A stretch of DNA of 64,000 bases from Thermaerobacillus caldiproteolyticus (GCF_013761245.1 NZ_JACDUT010000013.1:1-64000), one strand, 5' to 3'. Counted from the first letter of the stretch, positions 17,651-27,768 are shown. Translations and numbers: made by a program. Notes: a model not told the origin generated them from the sequence alone.

Positions 17651-18439
17651 ATGAGAAAATGGAGTTTTTGCTGTCTCATTAGCGTATTTATTGTATATTC
17701 ATTTGCTTTAGCCGCCGGCGCTGCTCCAAAACAGGCAGTCCCCAACTCGATTGTAGATATATCAAAGGAAAATACGTATCCAAATCCAACGCAAGACTTA
17801 CCTTATTTACAGCCAAGCAAGTTTGCCAAACAACTCACTAACTCATCTAACGCAAAAATCGAAAATCCGGAGCTCATTCGCTTGTTAAACGAATCATCGG
17901 TTTCAAGTACACCATTTGCCATCGGGTATCGTGCGACCATTTATTTAGGACAGTGGCCGCTGAACTACCAATCATTAGAGACATCGACAAACTGGGAATA
18001 CCAAAAAATAAATACAAACGTGTTGGACAACCGGGGCGGCAATGCGCCGCAAAAACTTTATTATAAGCAAGAAACACTAAAACATGTACGCGGCGGATTA
18101 ACAGCCCAAGTTCCGAACGAAGAAGCAGTAAAAAAGATGATGTTGCTAAAGGCGATGAAAAAAACAAACTTGCCACTGGCGTTTAGTACCGTTGTGGGGA
18201 TCGGAACAAAAAAAGACCAACCGTATCAAGTTCCTGTCAAAAAACTTGGATATTTGTATGCATATGCCCCAGCGGTAAACGAAAAAGGGAAAGTCACATA
18301 TGGGGAAGTATACATCGTCTTAAAAGGGAACAAAAAGAAAATCGTTGTTAAAAATGTGACGACCCAAGGAGTCGGTGCATGGATTCCTGTACAAGATCGG
18401 CTTTCTTTCTCGTTTACCGTGAGCGACCAGCCTAGATAA
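17651..18439 (+). CDS. yfkD: YfkD family secreted protein
   Basis: A 262-residue protein with a Sec-type signal (Lys-Arg start, hydrophobic core to about residue 22, then AAGA-A) and no membrane segment afterwards. The body is beta-rich with VVGIGTKKDQPYQVPVKKLGY, matching the YfkD family, of unknown function. ATG 17651 lies eight bases after AAAGGAG. The gene is flanked by its own terminator and by yfkAB on the other strand, as in B. subtilis. Confidence 0.85.
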   Translation: MRKWSFCCLISVFIVYSFALAAGAAPKQAVPNSIVDISKENTYPNPTQDLPYLQPSKFAKQLTNSSNAKIENPELIRLLNESSVSSTPFAIGYRATIYLGQWPLNYQSLETSTNWEYQKINTNVLDNRGGNAPQKLYYKQETLKHVRGGLTAQVPNEEAVKKMMLLKAMKKTNLPLAFSTVVGIGTKKDQPYQVPVKKLGYLYAYAPAVNEKGKVTYGEVYIVLKGNKKKIVVKNVTTQGVGAWIPVQDRLSFSFTVSDQPR

Positions 18440-18470
18440 AAACGTCAAGGGAGAACCTTGACGTTTTTAC
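18436..18470. terminator. Bidirectional terminator between yfkD and yfkAB
   Basis: AAAAACGTCAAGG and CCTTGACGTTTTT form an A-flanked and T-flanked stem usable from both sides. Confidence 0.9.
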
Positions 18471-19591
18471 TTTGTAATGCGCGCTTTTCGTATAGTAAAG
18501 TCGATGTCTGGATAATAGCAGTTTTTGACAAGCACGTTCGGGCCGAGACATTGAACGGATGGACAATGACAGTTCAACTGTTTGGCAAGGCGAGAATTCA
18601 TCCATTTTTCATACGCTTCTAGCAATGTATTGTGCTGAATGTTTCCGAGCGTCGGTTCATCACCGAAATCGGTGACGATAATATCGCCTGTAAAAATGTT
18701 CACATTTAAGCGGGATCGACCATCCGGATCATTGCGAACGGTCACGTTTTTACTTGAATATAAACGCTTCAATAAAGCCAAGTCTTCTTCGTTATCACTG
18801 CAAGGATAAAATGGAAGCGTTCCAAACAGCATCCATACGTTTTCGTCGCGAATATCGAGAAGATGATGAATCGCTTTCCGCAATTCGTCAAGACTTAACG
18901 TTTCTAGGGCGCTAGCAAAATCGCTCGGATACATCGGATGCACTTCATGACGCTTACAGTGCATCTCTTCAACGATTTGGCGATGAATTGCTTCTAAGTG
19001 TGGGAGAGTCCGTTTATTTAACATTGTTTCTGCTGATACAATCACTCCCATGCTCGCAAGTGCTTTGGCGTTTTCAATCATCCGTTCAAAATACTTCTCG
19101 CGCTGCGCGATGCTTGGCTTGCGCTCCATCATCGCAAATCCGCCCTCAACAAAATCTTCCATCGTTCCCCAGTTATGCGAAATATGAAGCACGTCTAAGT
19201 AAGGAATAATATTTTCATAACGTTCTAGCTCTAGTGTTAAATTTGAGTTGATTTGTGTACGCACTCCACGTTCATGGGCGTATTTTAATAGAGGAACAAC
19301 GTATTCTTTTACCGATTTTAACGAAAGCATCGGTTCTCCGCCTGTAATGCTTAACGAGCGTAAGTGAGGAATTTCCTCCAGCCGTTGAATCAATAATTCA
19401 AGCGGTAACGCTTCCGGGTCTTTCGTTTGCAATGTATAACCGACAGCGCAATGTTCACAGCGCATATTGCATAACGTGGTTGTCGTAAACTCAATATTTG
19501 TTAACTCCAATTGGCCGTATTGCTCAATATCTAAATACGCTTCCCATGGGTCAAAAGACGGTGTAATCGGTTCGAGTGTAAGACGGTTCAT
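18467..19591 (-). CDS. yfkAB: Radical SAM protein YfkAB
   Basis: A 374-residue radical-SAM enzyme. The [4Fe-4S] motif CNMRCEHC lies near residues 42-49, a glycine-rich SITGGEPMLS follows, and a C-terminal cysteine group (CHCPSVQC, then NCYYPD) resembles an auxiliary-cluster region. The product is the full-length YfkA/YfkB fusion form. Substrate is unknown. It is transcribed toward yfkD. Confidence 0.9.
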   Translation of the reverse strand: MNRLTLEPITPSFDPWEAYLDIEQYGQLELTNIEFTTTTLCNMRCEHCAVGYTLQTKDPEALPLELLIQRLEEIPHLRSLSITGGEPMLSLKSVKEYVVPLLKYAHERGVRTQINSNLTLELERYENIIPYLDVLHISHNWGTMEDFVEGGFAMMERKPSIAQREKYFERMIENAKALASMGVIVSAETMLNKRTLPHLEAIHRQIVEEMHCKRHEVHPMYPSDFASALETLSLDELRKAIHHLLDIRDENVWMLFGTLPFYPCSDNEEDLALLKRLYSSKNVTVRNDPDGRSRLNVNIFTGDIIVTDFGDEPTLGNIQHNTLLEAYEKWMNSRLAKQLNCHCPSVQCLGPNVLVKNCYYPDIDFTIRKARITK

Positions 19592-19877
19592 ATAAATCTC
19601 CTTTTCTCTGTAAATTCCTTGACCAACGTTAATTATGAAAAACGATATAGATGGTTGTCAATTTTTTAAGCAGCGATCGTTATCACAACCTACCACTAAA
19701 CTATGGACTTGAATCTCGGAATATGTGCAAACACGCAAAGAAAAAATAGCAACAAACAGATTTTTATTTTTTCCAGCGCAATCCGTTTTCTTTAGTCACG
19801 AAAAAAGAGTATAATAAATAAGAAAATTATTCTAAATATTAATACATAAGACGACCAAAGGGGAAGGGGCGTTTAGT
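19592..19877. other. Divergent intergenic region, yfkAB / fumarase
   Basis: AT-rich, no gene seen. A TATAAT-like box at about 19811-19816 could serve the fumarase gene. GGGAAGGGG before 19878 is its ribosome site. Confidence 0.5.
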
Positions 19878-21425
19878 GTGGAAAAGTTTCAACAAAGCAT
19901 GTATCAACTTATTGTAGAAACGTCAACGAAATTGCCAAAAGATGTGCGCCGGGCGATTGCACGTGCCAAAGCAAGAGAAAATGCCGGTACACGTGCAGAA
20001 ATGGCGTTAACAACGATTGCTGGCAACATCAAAATGGCGGATGAAAACGTATCGCCGATTTGTCAAGATACAGGTCTTCCGACGTTTAAAATTAAAGTGC
20101 CGGTCGGCGTCAACCAAATTAAGATGAAAGAGGCGATCCACGCTGCAATTGCTCAAGCAACAAAAGACGGCAAACTTCGTCCGAACTCTGTTGATTCATT
20201 AACAGGAGAAAATAGCGGTGACAACCTTGGCGTCGGCGTGCCTGTCATCAAATTTGAACAATGGGAAAAAGACTATATTGATGTCCGTTTAATTTTGAAA
20301 GGCGGCGGCTGTGAAAATAAAAACATTCAATATAGCTTGCCTTGTGAGTTGGAAGGACTGGGACGAGCCGGCCGCGACTTAGACGGCATTCGCAAATGCA
20401 TTTTACATGCGGTGTATCAAGCTCAAGGTCAAGGCTGTAGTGCCGGATTTATCGGGGTCGGTATTGGCGGAGACCGATCTTCCGGTTATGAATTAGCGAA
20501 AGAGCAGTTATTCCGTTCGGTTGATGATGTCAATCCTAACGAGCAACTTCGTCAGCTCGAAGAATACATTATGGAAAATGCAAACAAGCTTGGTATTGGA
20601 ACGATGGGATTTGGCGGGGAAACGACATTGCTTGGCTGTAAAATCGGTGTTATGCATCGTATCCCGGCTAGCTTCTTCGTCTCCGTTGCATATAACTGTT
20701 GGGCATTCCGCCGTCTTGGTGTGAAAATCGATCCGGAGACAGGCGAGATTCAAGAATGGTTCTATCAAGAAGGAGAAGATGTCGATTTTGCTAGGGAGCT
20801 GGAAAAGGCAGAACAACCCGCAGCAGCACAGCTTGGCGATAAACGTGAAATTGTGTTGGAAGCGCCGCTTACAGAAGAACAAGTACGGAATCTCAAAGTC
20901 GGCGACGTTGTTCGCATTAACGGAATGATCTATACAGGCCGCGATGCCATTCATAAATATTTGATGGATCATGACGCTCCTGTCGATTTAAATGGACAAA
21001 TTATTTACCACTGTGGGCCGGTCATGTTAAAAGATGAAAGCGGTAACTGGCAGGTCAAAGCGGCAGGTCCAACGACAAGCATTCGCGAGGAACCTTATCA
21101 AGGTGAAATTATGAAAAAATTCGGTGTCCGTGCTGTCATTGGGAAAGGTGGAATGGGTGCCAAAACGCTTGCAGCGTTAAAAGAACATGGCGGCGTATAT
21201 TTGAATGCCATCGGCGGTGCGGCGCAATATTATGCCGACTGTATTAAATCCGTGGAAGGAGTTGATTTATTAGAATTCGGCATTCCGGAAGCGATGTGGC
21301 ATTTAAAAGTAGAAAACTTTACCGCTGTCGTGACAATGGATTCACATGGCAACAGCCTGCATGAAGATGTGGAAAAGTCATCATTAGAGAAGCTGGCACA
21401 ATTCAAAGAGCCGGTATTTAAATAA
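19878..21425 (+). CDS. fumA: Class I fumarate hydratase
   Basis: A 515-residue iron-sulfur fumarase of the one-chain class I type (alpha domain of about 300 residues, then beta domain). It interconverts fumarate and malate in the TCA cycle. Cluster cysteines fit CQDTGLP near residue 62, GGGCENKN near 142 and the GCSAGF/LLGCK stretches. B. subtilis relies on the class II FumC, so this is a difference from that reference; class I enzymes are common in thermophilic bacilli. The GTG start follows GGGAAGGGG. Confidence 0.92.
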   Translation: MEKFQQSMYQLIVETSTKLPKDVRRAIARAKARENAGTRAEMALTTIAGNIKMADENVSPICQDTGLPTFKIKVPVGVNQIKMKEAIHAAIAQATKDGKLRPNSVDSLTGENSGDNLGVGVPVIKFEQWEKDYIDVRLILKGGGCENKNIQYSLPCELEGLGRAGRDLDGIRKCILHAVYQAQGQGCSAGFIGVGIGGDRSSGYELAKEQLFRSVDDVNPNEQLRQLEEYIMENANKLGIGTMGFGGETTLLGCKIGVMHRIPASFFVSVAYNCWAFRRLGVKIDPETGEIQEWFYQEGEDVDFARELEKAEQPAAAQLGDKREIVLEAPLTEEQVRNLKVGDVVRINGMIYTGRDAIHKYLMDHDAPVDLNGQIIYHCGPVMLKDESGNWQVKAAGPTTSIREEPYQGEIMKKFGVRAVIGKGGMGAKTLAALKEHGGVYLNAIGGAAQYYADCIKSVEGVDLLEFGIPEAMWHLKVENFTAVVTMDSHGNSLHEDVEKSSLEKLAQFKEPVFK

Positions 21426-21435
21426 TTAATCGCGA

Positions 21436-21470
21436 AAACCGCTAGCGCTTATCTGCTAGCGGTTTTTTGA
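21436..21470 (+). terminator. Terminator after fumarase gene
   Basis: AACCGCTAGC pairs with GCTAGCGGTT followed by TTTT. Confidence 0.9.
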
Positions 21471-21804
21471 AGGATAAGAAAATATAAAATTTGAACCTCC
21501 GGCTCCAGCAACCAATCAGTTTACTTCTTGAATCAACATCGGTGCAAAGTTTGCGCAAATAATGACGCTTAAGAGTTTTTGCGGTCAAATCAGTCTTCTT
21601 TGAAGTGCAAGCACTTTTTACGTGGAAAGAAAATTGGCTCATCGCGTGAGCCAGGATGATGACATTTCGCTGTTTGCTCACCGGACACGGGCAGTTTTTA
21701 AATGAAATTAGGGTATTTGTCTTTTTTTATGTAAAAAAATGGATTGATTAAACTGCCAATAAAAGAAAAACCTATTTTTAGCAACATGTTTAAGGGGGAG
21801 AACA
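21471..21804. other. Intergenic region, no supported gene
   Basis: A 79-codon open frame on the minus strand (21442-21681) runs through the fumarase terminator and has no ribosome site, so it is not called. A short GGCTCA/TGAGCC hairpin lies near 21637-21653. The last 25 bases hold the AAGGGGGAG ribosome site of pdaA. Confidence 0.5.
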
Positions 21805-22611
21805 ATGAAGAAATGGATTGTTGTTGTATCATTATGTATGATGACCATATGTATCATCCTGCCTTATCAAGCAAACGCAATGTCCAACAAAGCGATTCAC
21901 TGGGGGTTTAAGAGAAGCGAGAGTCATAAACCTCCTTCCGCCGGCAAAGAACTTGATGATTTACTGGCGAAATATGACGCGTTTTATTTAGGAAATCCGA
22001 ATAAAAAAGAAATTTATTTAACATTTGATAACGGCTATGAAAACGGGTATACGGCGAAAATTTTAGACGTGTTAAAAGCCAAGCACGTGCCAGCGACGTT
22101 TTTTGTCACAGGGCATTATTTAGAAACCGCGCCGGATTTAGTGAAACGAATGGTAAAAGAAGGTCATATTGTCGGTAATCACTCGTGGCATCATCCCGAT
22201 TTAACACAAGTCAGTGACGAAAAGCTGCGAAAAGAATTAGAATCTGTTCGTAAAAAAACAGAAGAGCTAACAGGACAAAAGGGGATGATGTACCTCCGTC
22301 CACCGCGGGGCATTTTTAGCGAGCGAACGATGGCGATTGCTCGGGATCTTGGATATTACCACGTATTTTGGTCGCTTGCATTCGTCGATTGGCATATCGA
22401 TAAGCAAAAAGGATGGCAATATGCTTACGATAATATTGTGAAACAAATCCATCCAGGAGCGATTTTATTGCTTCATACCGTTTCAAAAGACAATGCCGAT
22501 GCCTTAGCGAAAGTGATTGACGATTTGCGCAAACAAGGTTATACATTTAAAAGCCTCGATGATTTAATGATGGAAAAAATGATGCTTCATCCGTGGCTAT
22601 TTACCCTTTGA
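21805..22611 (+). CDS. pdaA: Delta-lactam-biosynthetic de-N-acetylase PdaA
   Basis: A 268-residue polysaccharide deacetylase with an N-terminal signal peptide (to about Ala25). PdaA removes acetyl from N-acetylmuramic acid to allow muramic delta-lactam formation in spore cortex. The first metal motif reads TFDNGYEN, the PdaA-specific variant of TFDDGP. The zinc His pair is in NHSWHHPD and the third motif is RPPRG. AAGGGGGAG precedes the ATG. It is the yfjS homologue, followed by yfjP and yfjO counterparts. Confidence 0.94.
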   Translation: MKKWIVVVSLCMMTICIILPYQANAMSNKAIHWGFKRSESHKPPSAGKELDDLLAKYDAFYLGNPNKKEIYLTFDNGYENGYTAKILDVLKAKHVPATFFVTGHYLETAPDLVKRMVKEGHIVGNHSWHHPDLTQVSDEKLRKELESVRKKTEELTGQKGMMYLRPPRGIFSERTMAIARDLGYYHVFWSLAFVDWHIDKQKGWQYAYDNIVKQIHPGAILLLHTVSKDNADALAKVIDDLRKQGYTFKSLDDLMMEKMMLHPWLFTL

Positions 22612-22637
22612 ATGTTTTGTTCAAAGGGTTTTGTTTG
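22603..22637 (+). terminator. Terminator overlapping the pdaA stop
   Basis: ACCCTTTGAA pairs with TTCAAAGGGT followed by TTTGTTTGG. The stem includes the pdaA stop codon. Confidence 0.75.
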
Positions 22638-22669
22638 GCTTATAATAAAGGAAAAAAGGATGAAGATTG

Positions 22670-23536
22670 ATGTGGCAAGAACGAATCGAAGTAGCTGCTC
22701 CATATAATTTTTCTCGCGCATTAGAACGCTTAGCGCTTGATCCGCTATCGCATGTTGATGTAGAGCAGCAGCAAATTACCGTTCCTCTTTATATTCGAGA
22801 TATTCCTGTTGCGGTTTCTGTACAAAGTATCGGAACAAAGGATTCTCCGTGCTTTCTTGTGACGGCGGCACATTCTCCTTTAAAGGAAGAAATTCTAACG
22901 CGCATTTCGCATATTTTTCAATGGGACACACCGCTTACGCCGATTCACGCTCATTTCTTAAAAACAGAATTAAAACCGCTTTTTATCAAGCATGAAGGAA
23001 CGCCGCTTATATTGGAATTTGATCTTTATTTTTGCCTAATGAAATGTCTTATTCATCAGCAGCTGAACTTAAAATTTGCGTATCGGCTTACCGAACGATT
23101 TGTGAAAACATTTGGAAGAGAAATTGACGGTATATGGTTTTATCCACGTCCCGAAGACATTGCCGCACTCAACTATGATGAGCTCAAAAAACTGCAATTC
23201 AGCGGGCGAAAAGCCGAATATATCATTGATACATCCAAACTCATTGCAGCAGGAAAAATCAAGTTAGACGAGTTGGCGAAGGCGAGCGATGAGGAAATAA
23301 CGAAAACACTACTGCAGATTCGCGGCATCGGTCCGTGGACAGTGCAAAACTTTCTTTTATTCGGGCTCGGAAGACCGAATTTGTTTCCAAAAGCAGATAT
23401 TGGTTTGCAGAGAGCATTGCAACAGCTTTTACATCTTAATGAGAAACCATCTACGGAACAGATGGAAGCGATAAGTAAAAAATGGGAGCCATATTTAAGT
23501 TATGCTTCTCTGTATTTGTGGAGAAGTATTGAATAG
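22670..23536 (+). CDS. yfjP: DNA-3-methyladenine glycosylase YfjP (AlkA type)
   Basis: A 288-residue HhH-GPD DNA glycosylase for alkylated bases. The helix-hairpin-helix is [17 protein letters not shown] near residue 218, with the catalytic Asp downstream in FPKADIGL. The N-terminal 110 residues form the AlkA-like beta domain. ATG 22670 follows AAAGGA at good distance. The stop lies 13 bases before rlmCD. Confidence 0.9.
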   Translation: MWQERIEVAAPYNFSRALERLALDPLSHVDVEQQQITVPLYIRDIPVAVSVQSIGTKDSPCFLVTAAHSPLKEEILTRISHIFQWDTPLTPIHAHFLKTELKPLFIKHEGTPLILEFDLYFCLMKCLIHQQLNLKFAYRLTERFVKTFGREIDGIWFYPRPEDIAALNYDELKKLQFSGRKAEYIIDTSKLIAAGKIKLDELAKASDEEITKTLLQIRGIGPWTVQNFLLFGLGRPNLFPKADIGLQRALQQLLHLNEKPSTEQMEAISKKWEPYLSYASLYLWRSIE

Positions 23537-23549
23537 AGGAGTTGGAGAT

Positions 23550-24929
23550 ATGGACAAAGCGACAATTCACATCAAGAAAGGACAACAGTTTCCGCTGACG
23601 ATTAAGCGCCTCGGCATTAACGGGGAAGGTGTCGGTTATTTTAAAAAGCAAGTGGTTTTTGTGCCGGGGGCGCTTCCGGGAGAAGAAGTAGTCGTGGAAG
23701 CAACGAACATTCATCGAAAATACGCAGAAGCGAAAATCAAAAAAATCCGGAAACGCTCGCCGTATCGCGTTACACCGCGTTGTCCCGTTTATGAACAATG
23801 TGGTGGCTGTCAACTTCAACATTTGGATTACGAATCCCAGCTTCGTGAAAAACGTGATATCGTTATTCAAGCGTTTGAGCGCCATTGCCGTCTTCCTATT
23901 GAAACGCTGCGGATTCAACCGACGATCGGCATGGACAACCCTTGGTATTATCGCAATAAAAGCCAGTTTCAAGTCGGAAAGAGAAAAGAAAACGTCATTG
24001 CCGGCCTTTATGGGCTTAATTCTCATCAATTAATTGATATATCGGAATGTTTTATTCAACATCAGGCAACGAATCGCGTCACCAATATCGTCAAAACGAT
24101 TTTACAAGACTTGCGCATTCCGATTTACGATGAGAGGACACGAACCGGACTTGTGCGGACGATTGTCGCAAGAGTCGGCTTTCATACGGGAGATGTGCAG
24201 CTTGTACTGATCACAACGAAAAGAGAAATGCCGCGCAGAGAGCTATTCATCGCAGAAATAAAGCGCCGACTTCCGGAAGTCAAATCGATTGTGCAAAATA
24301 TTAATGGAGAGAAAACATCTCTCATTTTCGGCAAAGAAACATTGTTGCTAGAAGGGGAAGAATACATTCAAGAAGTGCTAGGAGATTTATCGTTTGAGCT
24401 GTCAGCGCGAGCATTTTTTCAATTAAATCCGATTCAAACGGTGAAATTGTATGATGAAGTGAAACGAGCCGCAGCATTGACGGGGAACGAAAAGGTCGTC
24501 GATGCATACTGTGGAGTCGGGACGATCGGGCTTTGGCTTGCGAAAGAAGCGGGGGAAATTCGCGGAATGGATACGATTCCGGAAGCAATTGAAGATGCGA
24601 AGAAAAATGCGGAAAGACACGGGTTGACAAATACGATGTATGTGACGGGAAAGGCGGAAGTGCTGCTTCCTCAATGGATCAAAGCTGGGTGGAAGCCGGA
24701 TGTTATCGTCGTCGACCCACCAAGAACCGGATGTGACGAACAATTATTAAAAACCATTCTTCAAGTAAAGCCCAAAACCGTCGTTTACGTCTCCTGCAAT
24801 CCATCAAGCCTAGCACGAGACGTTGACACGTTATTGGAGCGATACACTATCGACTACATCCAGCCTGTCGACATGTTTCCACATACCGCCCATGTGGAGT
24901 GTGTGGCGAAATTACAGCTCATATTGTAA
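23550..24929 (+). CDS. rlmCD: 23S rRNA (uracil-C5)-methyltransferase RlmCD
   Basis: A 459-residue TrmA/RumA-family enzyme. An N-terminal TRAM domain is followed by iron-sulfur cysteines ([10 protein letters not shown] near residues 77-86). The SAM motif [11 protein letters not shown] and the catalytic [11 protein letters not shown] follow. B. subtilis YfjO (RlmCD) methylates U747 and U1939 of 23S rRNA; a dual role here is by homology. The ATG at 23550 follows AGGAG; an upstream in-frame start overlaps yfjP. Confidence 0.9.
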   Translation: MDKATIHIKKGQQFPLTIKRLGINGEGVGYFKKQVVFVPGALPGEEVVVEATNIHRKYAEAKIKKIRKRSPYRVTPRCPVYEQCGGCQLQHLDYESQLREKRDIVIQAFERHCRLPIETLRIQPTIGMDNPWYYRNKSQFQVGKRKENVIAGLYGLNSHQLIDISECFIQHQATNRVTNIVKTILQDLRIPIYDERTRTGLVRTIVARVGFHTGDVQLVLITTKREMPRRELFIAEIKRRLPEVKSIVQNINGEKTSLIFGKETLLLEGEEYIQEVLGDLSFELSARAFFQLNPIQTVKLYDEVKRAAALTGNEKVVDAYCGVGTIGLWLAKEAGEIRGMDTIPEAIEDAKKNAERHGLTNTMYVTGKAEVLLPQWIKAGWKPDVIVVDPPRTGCDEQLLKTILQVKPKTVVYVSCNPSSLARDVDTLLERYTIDYIQPVDMFPHTAHVECVAKLQLIL

Positions 24930-24958
24930 CCAAAAAATAAACTGCTTTTCTCAGCTAA

Positions 24959-25267
24959 AATAAACACTCCGACTCGGACGGCCAAAAATCAATTTCCGAA
25001 ATCCGGGTCGGATCTAGTTTAAATTCTCACCATATCAACAATTGGGAAATACCCCCGATCGAAAAAATTTATTATAAATCGAAAAAACTATGGAAATTCA
25101 CGATATTTAGTTTGAGTAGATACCTATTTTGTGATTATGAATTTTTTTTTGCGATCAAGGAGTGGCTGAATCTGCCTAAACCGCTTGCTTTGTTATCTCC
25201 GTATGTGATGTTTGCTTGTATATTAACAGTTTGGTCATTGACGTGCGTCATAACAACATCAACTTAA
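24959..25267 (+). pseudogene. 3' gene fragment without a start codon
   Basis: About 102 codons stay open on the plus strand with no ATG or ribosome site at the 5' end. The encoded tail (FAIKEWLNLPKPLALLSPYV, then a hydrophobic stretch) looks like the last membrane segment of a protein. A CGGAC-type hairpin crosses 24968-25012. I read it as the remnant left where the decayed accessory region begins. No family is recognised. Confidence 0.3.
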
Positions 25268-25294
25268 AGAGCGAGAGCTTCATCTTTAGCCAAA

Positions 25295-25489
25295 TCAGAA
25301 GTAAGTTGCTTGGAGAGTTAGCGCGATATATTCTGTTTCTAAACTTCCAACTATAGCTGTTCTACCGATTGTTGCCTCATGACTTACTAAGACATCACTC
25401 TCTATTGCAAATTCTTTTTGGGAATTTTTTTGATTGAACATAATAATGCAACTACTCCCATCTTCTGTATAGAACCGGCAGTAGTCCAA
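25295..25489 (-). CDS. Small protein downstream of the phospholipase-like gene
   Basis: A 64-residue protein beginning at TTG one base after the stop of the phospholipase-like gene, suggesting translational coupling. No separate ribosome site is visible. The sequence contains IESDVLVSHEATIGRTAIVG and ends in ALTLQATYF. I do not recognise a family. The tight junction is the main evidence that it is real. Confidence 0.5.
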   Translation of the reverse strand: MDYCRFYTEDGSSCIIMFNQKNSQKEFAIESDVLVSHEATIGRTAIVGSLETEYIALTLQATYF

Positions 25490-25490
25490 G

Positions 25491-25793
25491 CTATTTTCTA
25501 AATCTAGGATATCCCCCGCATCCGAGTGTTTTTAATCGCATAAATCGATACATAAGAGCGGCATGTCTGCCTTTCTGGGTATGCGGATTCATTTTAGAGC
25601 GGAGACAATCCATAAATTCGTAATCGCACGGACAAGATGGTATTCCTCGTTTTAGACAAAGGTCGTGTCTCATGCAGCAAGCATCTACATCGTTAATCGG
25701 TGCACCTGGTCCGCTACATCCTGGTCCGCACCATCTATATCCCGGAAAAATACAAAAACCCGGCGAATTCTTTCTCCTTGTTTTTCTGTACAA
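25491..25793 (-). CDS. Phospholipase A2-like protein
   Basis: A 100-residue protein starting at TTG, seven bases after AGGAGGTGA. It has the calcium-loop and active-site layout of a phospholipase A2-like domain of the parvovirus-VP1 type: YRWCGPGCSGPG at about residues 20-31, then the catalytic pair in DACCMRHDLCL (His-Asp), plus several further cysteines. There is no signal peptide. It would hydrolyse phospholipid acyl esters if active. Small proteins of this kind occur scattered in Bacillaceae genomes; role unknown. Confidence 0.8.
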   Translation of the reverse strand: MYRKTRRKNSPGFCIFPGYRWCGPGCSGPGAPINDVDACCMRHDLCLKRGIPSCPCDYEFMDCLRSKMNPHTQKGRHAALMYRFMRLKTLGCGGYPRFRK

Positions 25794-25966
25794 AATGTCA
25801 CCTCCTAGAACATCTTTTTAATAAATTATGAAAAAATTTTTATAGTGAAATTCCAAAAGCCCTGATATATGTCAACTTGGTGCAACATCCTTTCAATATG
25901 CATATGAGAAATTCATAGCTGGCGAAAGAAAATGACCATTAACAGTAAAAAAGAAGCTACAACAAT

Positions 25967-26362
25967 TTAGGCAAGCACTGTTAATCCTAATGAAAAATGC
26001 AATTTTAGATATAGAAAAATGGAAATATAGAAGTGACTGCTTTTTATTCTGAAAAGAAAAGTAACATCATCATAGTGATTTCCAACAATCGATTTTATTT
26101 CCGCCTGTTTTTCTTTGTATCGTTTCAGTTCTTTTAGGAGAAAGCCGATTATGTGGTTAATGACGCGCTGGGAAGCCCCTGTTTTAAAATCCTCAAATCG
26201 AAATCCACCTTCGGAGTAAATTAAGTTTCGCCGAATATGAGTTCGCGAGTTGGCAAAATCGATGTCTTGCCATTTAAGCCATAAAACCTCGCCTCGACGC
26301 ATCACGGTATAAGCCGCAGTGAGAAAGAGCATATAGTATATGACATTTTCTAATTTAGCCAA
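25967..26362 (-). pseudogene. Tyrosine recombinase (phage integrase) fragment
   Basis: The 131-codon frame carries the start of a tyrosine recombinase catalytic domain: TAAYTVMRRGEVLWLKWQDIDF with the first catalytic Arg, then FKTGASQRVI with the conserved Lys. The DNA-binding N-terminal domain is missing. The frame runs into unrelated sequence before the HxxR and Tyr motifs, so it cannot be active. It marks this region as formerly mobile. Confidence 0.7.
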
Positions 26363-26772
26363 ATGTAATAAAAAATCGATTGAGTTTTTCCCGTGTCCAT
26401 GTCACATATGCTCTCTTTCTTCCTTGGGGGATGTTCACTTTTATGATAGAAATAGAAGGGGATGATTTTATGGATGAGAAATTCATAAGTAGAAAATTAA
26501 TAAACCTATAAAACAAAATAAAAAAGAGGGATTTTAGTAATATAAAGGATAAGCTGAAATTAGATATTTTATATTAGAAAATATACCGAATCAGACATGT
26601 CACAGCTTAGCCAGTCAATGTTGATCACTGCTCGTAGTTACTAATAAGTTTTAGAAACATTAGGCTTTGTTAAACGTTAATGTTGATTTTCGTTATTTTT
26701 ATTGAACTAATAAACTACATTATTCTTGTAAAGATCCCAATGCTATCATCAAGAGAAGTTGGAGGGAATCTT
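26363..26772. other. AT-rich gap between integrase fragment and SDR
   Basis: No gene is supported. A 24-base motif at 26665-26688 recurs with two mismatches at 35735-35758. The SDR ribosome site GGAGGG is at 26761-26766. Confidence 0.5.
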
Positions 26773-27633
26773 GTGAATCAGACTTTCGACAAACAACCTG
26801 TTGCATTTGTTACAGGAGCTTCAAGCGGCTTTGGTTTGCTGACAAGTGTGGCACTTGCCAGCGAAGGCTATCGCGTGCTGGCTTCAATGAGAGACTTGGA
26901 TAACAAAGGACGGCTGGAAGCAGCGGCTAAAGAAGCGGGTGTAACAGATCGGATTGAGATAATCCAATTGGATGTGACCGATTTTTCCGCCGCGGAAGCT
27001 GTGATTCAGGATGTGATTCACCGTTACGGACGAATTGATCTGTTGGTGAACAATGCGGGGTATGCAGCGGGCGGCTTCACGGAGGAACTTGCTGTTGAAG
27101 AATGGCGGCGGCAATTTGAAACCAATTTTTTCGGTTTGGTGGCAGTGACGAAAGCTGTTTTGCCGTCGATGAGGAAACGCAGAAGCGGCAAGATTGTGAA
27201 TATAAGCAGTATTAGCGGACGGATCGGATTCCCCTCTATGGGACCTTATGTGGCATCCAAGTTTGCGGTGGAAGGATTCAGCGAGTCTTTGCGTATGGAG
27301 ATGCTACCGTACGGCGTTCATGTAGTTTTGATTGAACCGGGATCCTATAAAACGGATATCTGGTCAAAGGGGATGGGAGCGGTAACGATCAATCCGAATT
27401 CTCCTTATGTTAAAGAGATGAAGGAAATTTTGAAATATGTCAACCAAGTTGCTGACACGGCACCTGCTCCGGATGAAGTGATCCAACAAATTGTGCAAGT
27501 AGCAAAGTCTCCCTATCCGAAATTGCGGTATCCGGTTGGCAAAGGCGTGAAGTTAGGAATTGTCTTGAAAAATGTACTGCCGTGGAAGTGGTGGGAGCGG
27601 ATAGTGACAAAACGTTTTTGGAAGGGATCATGA
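26773..27633 (+). CDS. Short-chain dehydrogenase/reductase
   Basis: A 286-residue classical SDR. The NAD(P) motif TGASSGFG is near residue 15, NNAGYAAGG near 96, and the catalytic YVASK near 158, with Ser in NISSISG. Asp in LDVTD binds the adenine. It starts at GTG seven bases after GGAGGG. GC content is visibly higher than the flanking decayed DNA, which suggests a separate acquisition. The substrate cannot be read from the sequence. Confidence 0.88.
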   Translation: MNQTFDKQPVAFVTGASSGFGLLTSVALASEGYRVLASMRDLDNKGRLEAAAKEAGVTDRIEIIQLDVTDFSAAEAVIQDVIHRYGRIDLLVNNAGYAAGGFTEELAVEEWRRQFETNFFGLVAVTKAVLPSMRKRRSGKIVNISSISGRIGFPSMGPYVASKFAVEGFSESLRMEMLPYGVHVVLIEPGSYKTDIWSKGMGAVTINPNSPYVKEMKEILKYVNQVADTAPAPDEVIQQIVQVAKSPYPKLRYPVGKGVKLGIVLKNVLPWKWWERIVTKRFWKGS

Positions 27634-27733
27634 TGGAAAAAGATAGAGTGAAGAGCCGGAGTTTACGGTTCAGCAAAATTACAGTCCGACAATATTTTTT
27701 GTTACTTCACTAATGGGGTTCGATAGTTCAATT

Positions 27734-27766
27734 AACCGCTCTTATTATAGGCGGTTTTTCTTTTTG
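27734..27766 (+). terminator. Terminator after the SDR gene
   Basis: AACCGC pairs with GCGGTT followed by TTTCTTTTTG. Confidence 0.7.
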
Positions 27767-27768
27767 TC

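Noticed and set aside
21442-21681. 79-codon minus-strand frame after the fumarase gene
   Set aside because: It reads through the fumarase terminator, lacks a ribosome site and resembles no family I know.
23451-24029. 192-codon minus-strand frame across yfjP/rlmCD
   Set aside because: It is antisense to two conserved genes and has no start signals.
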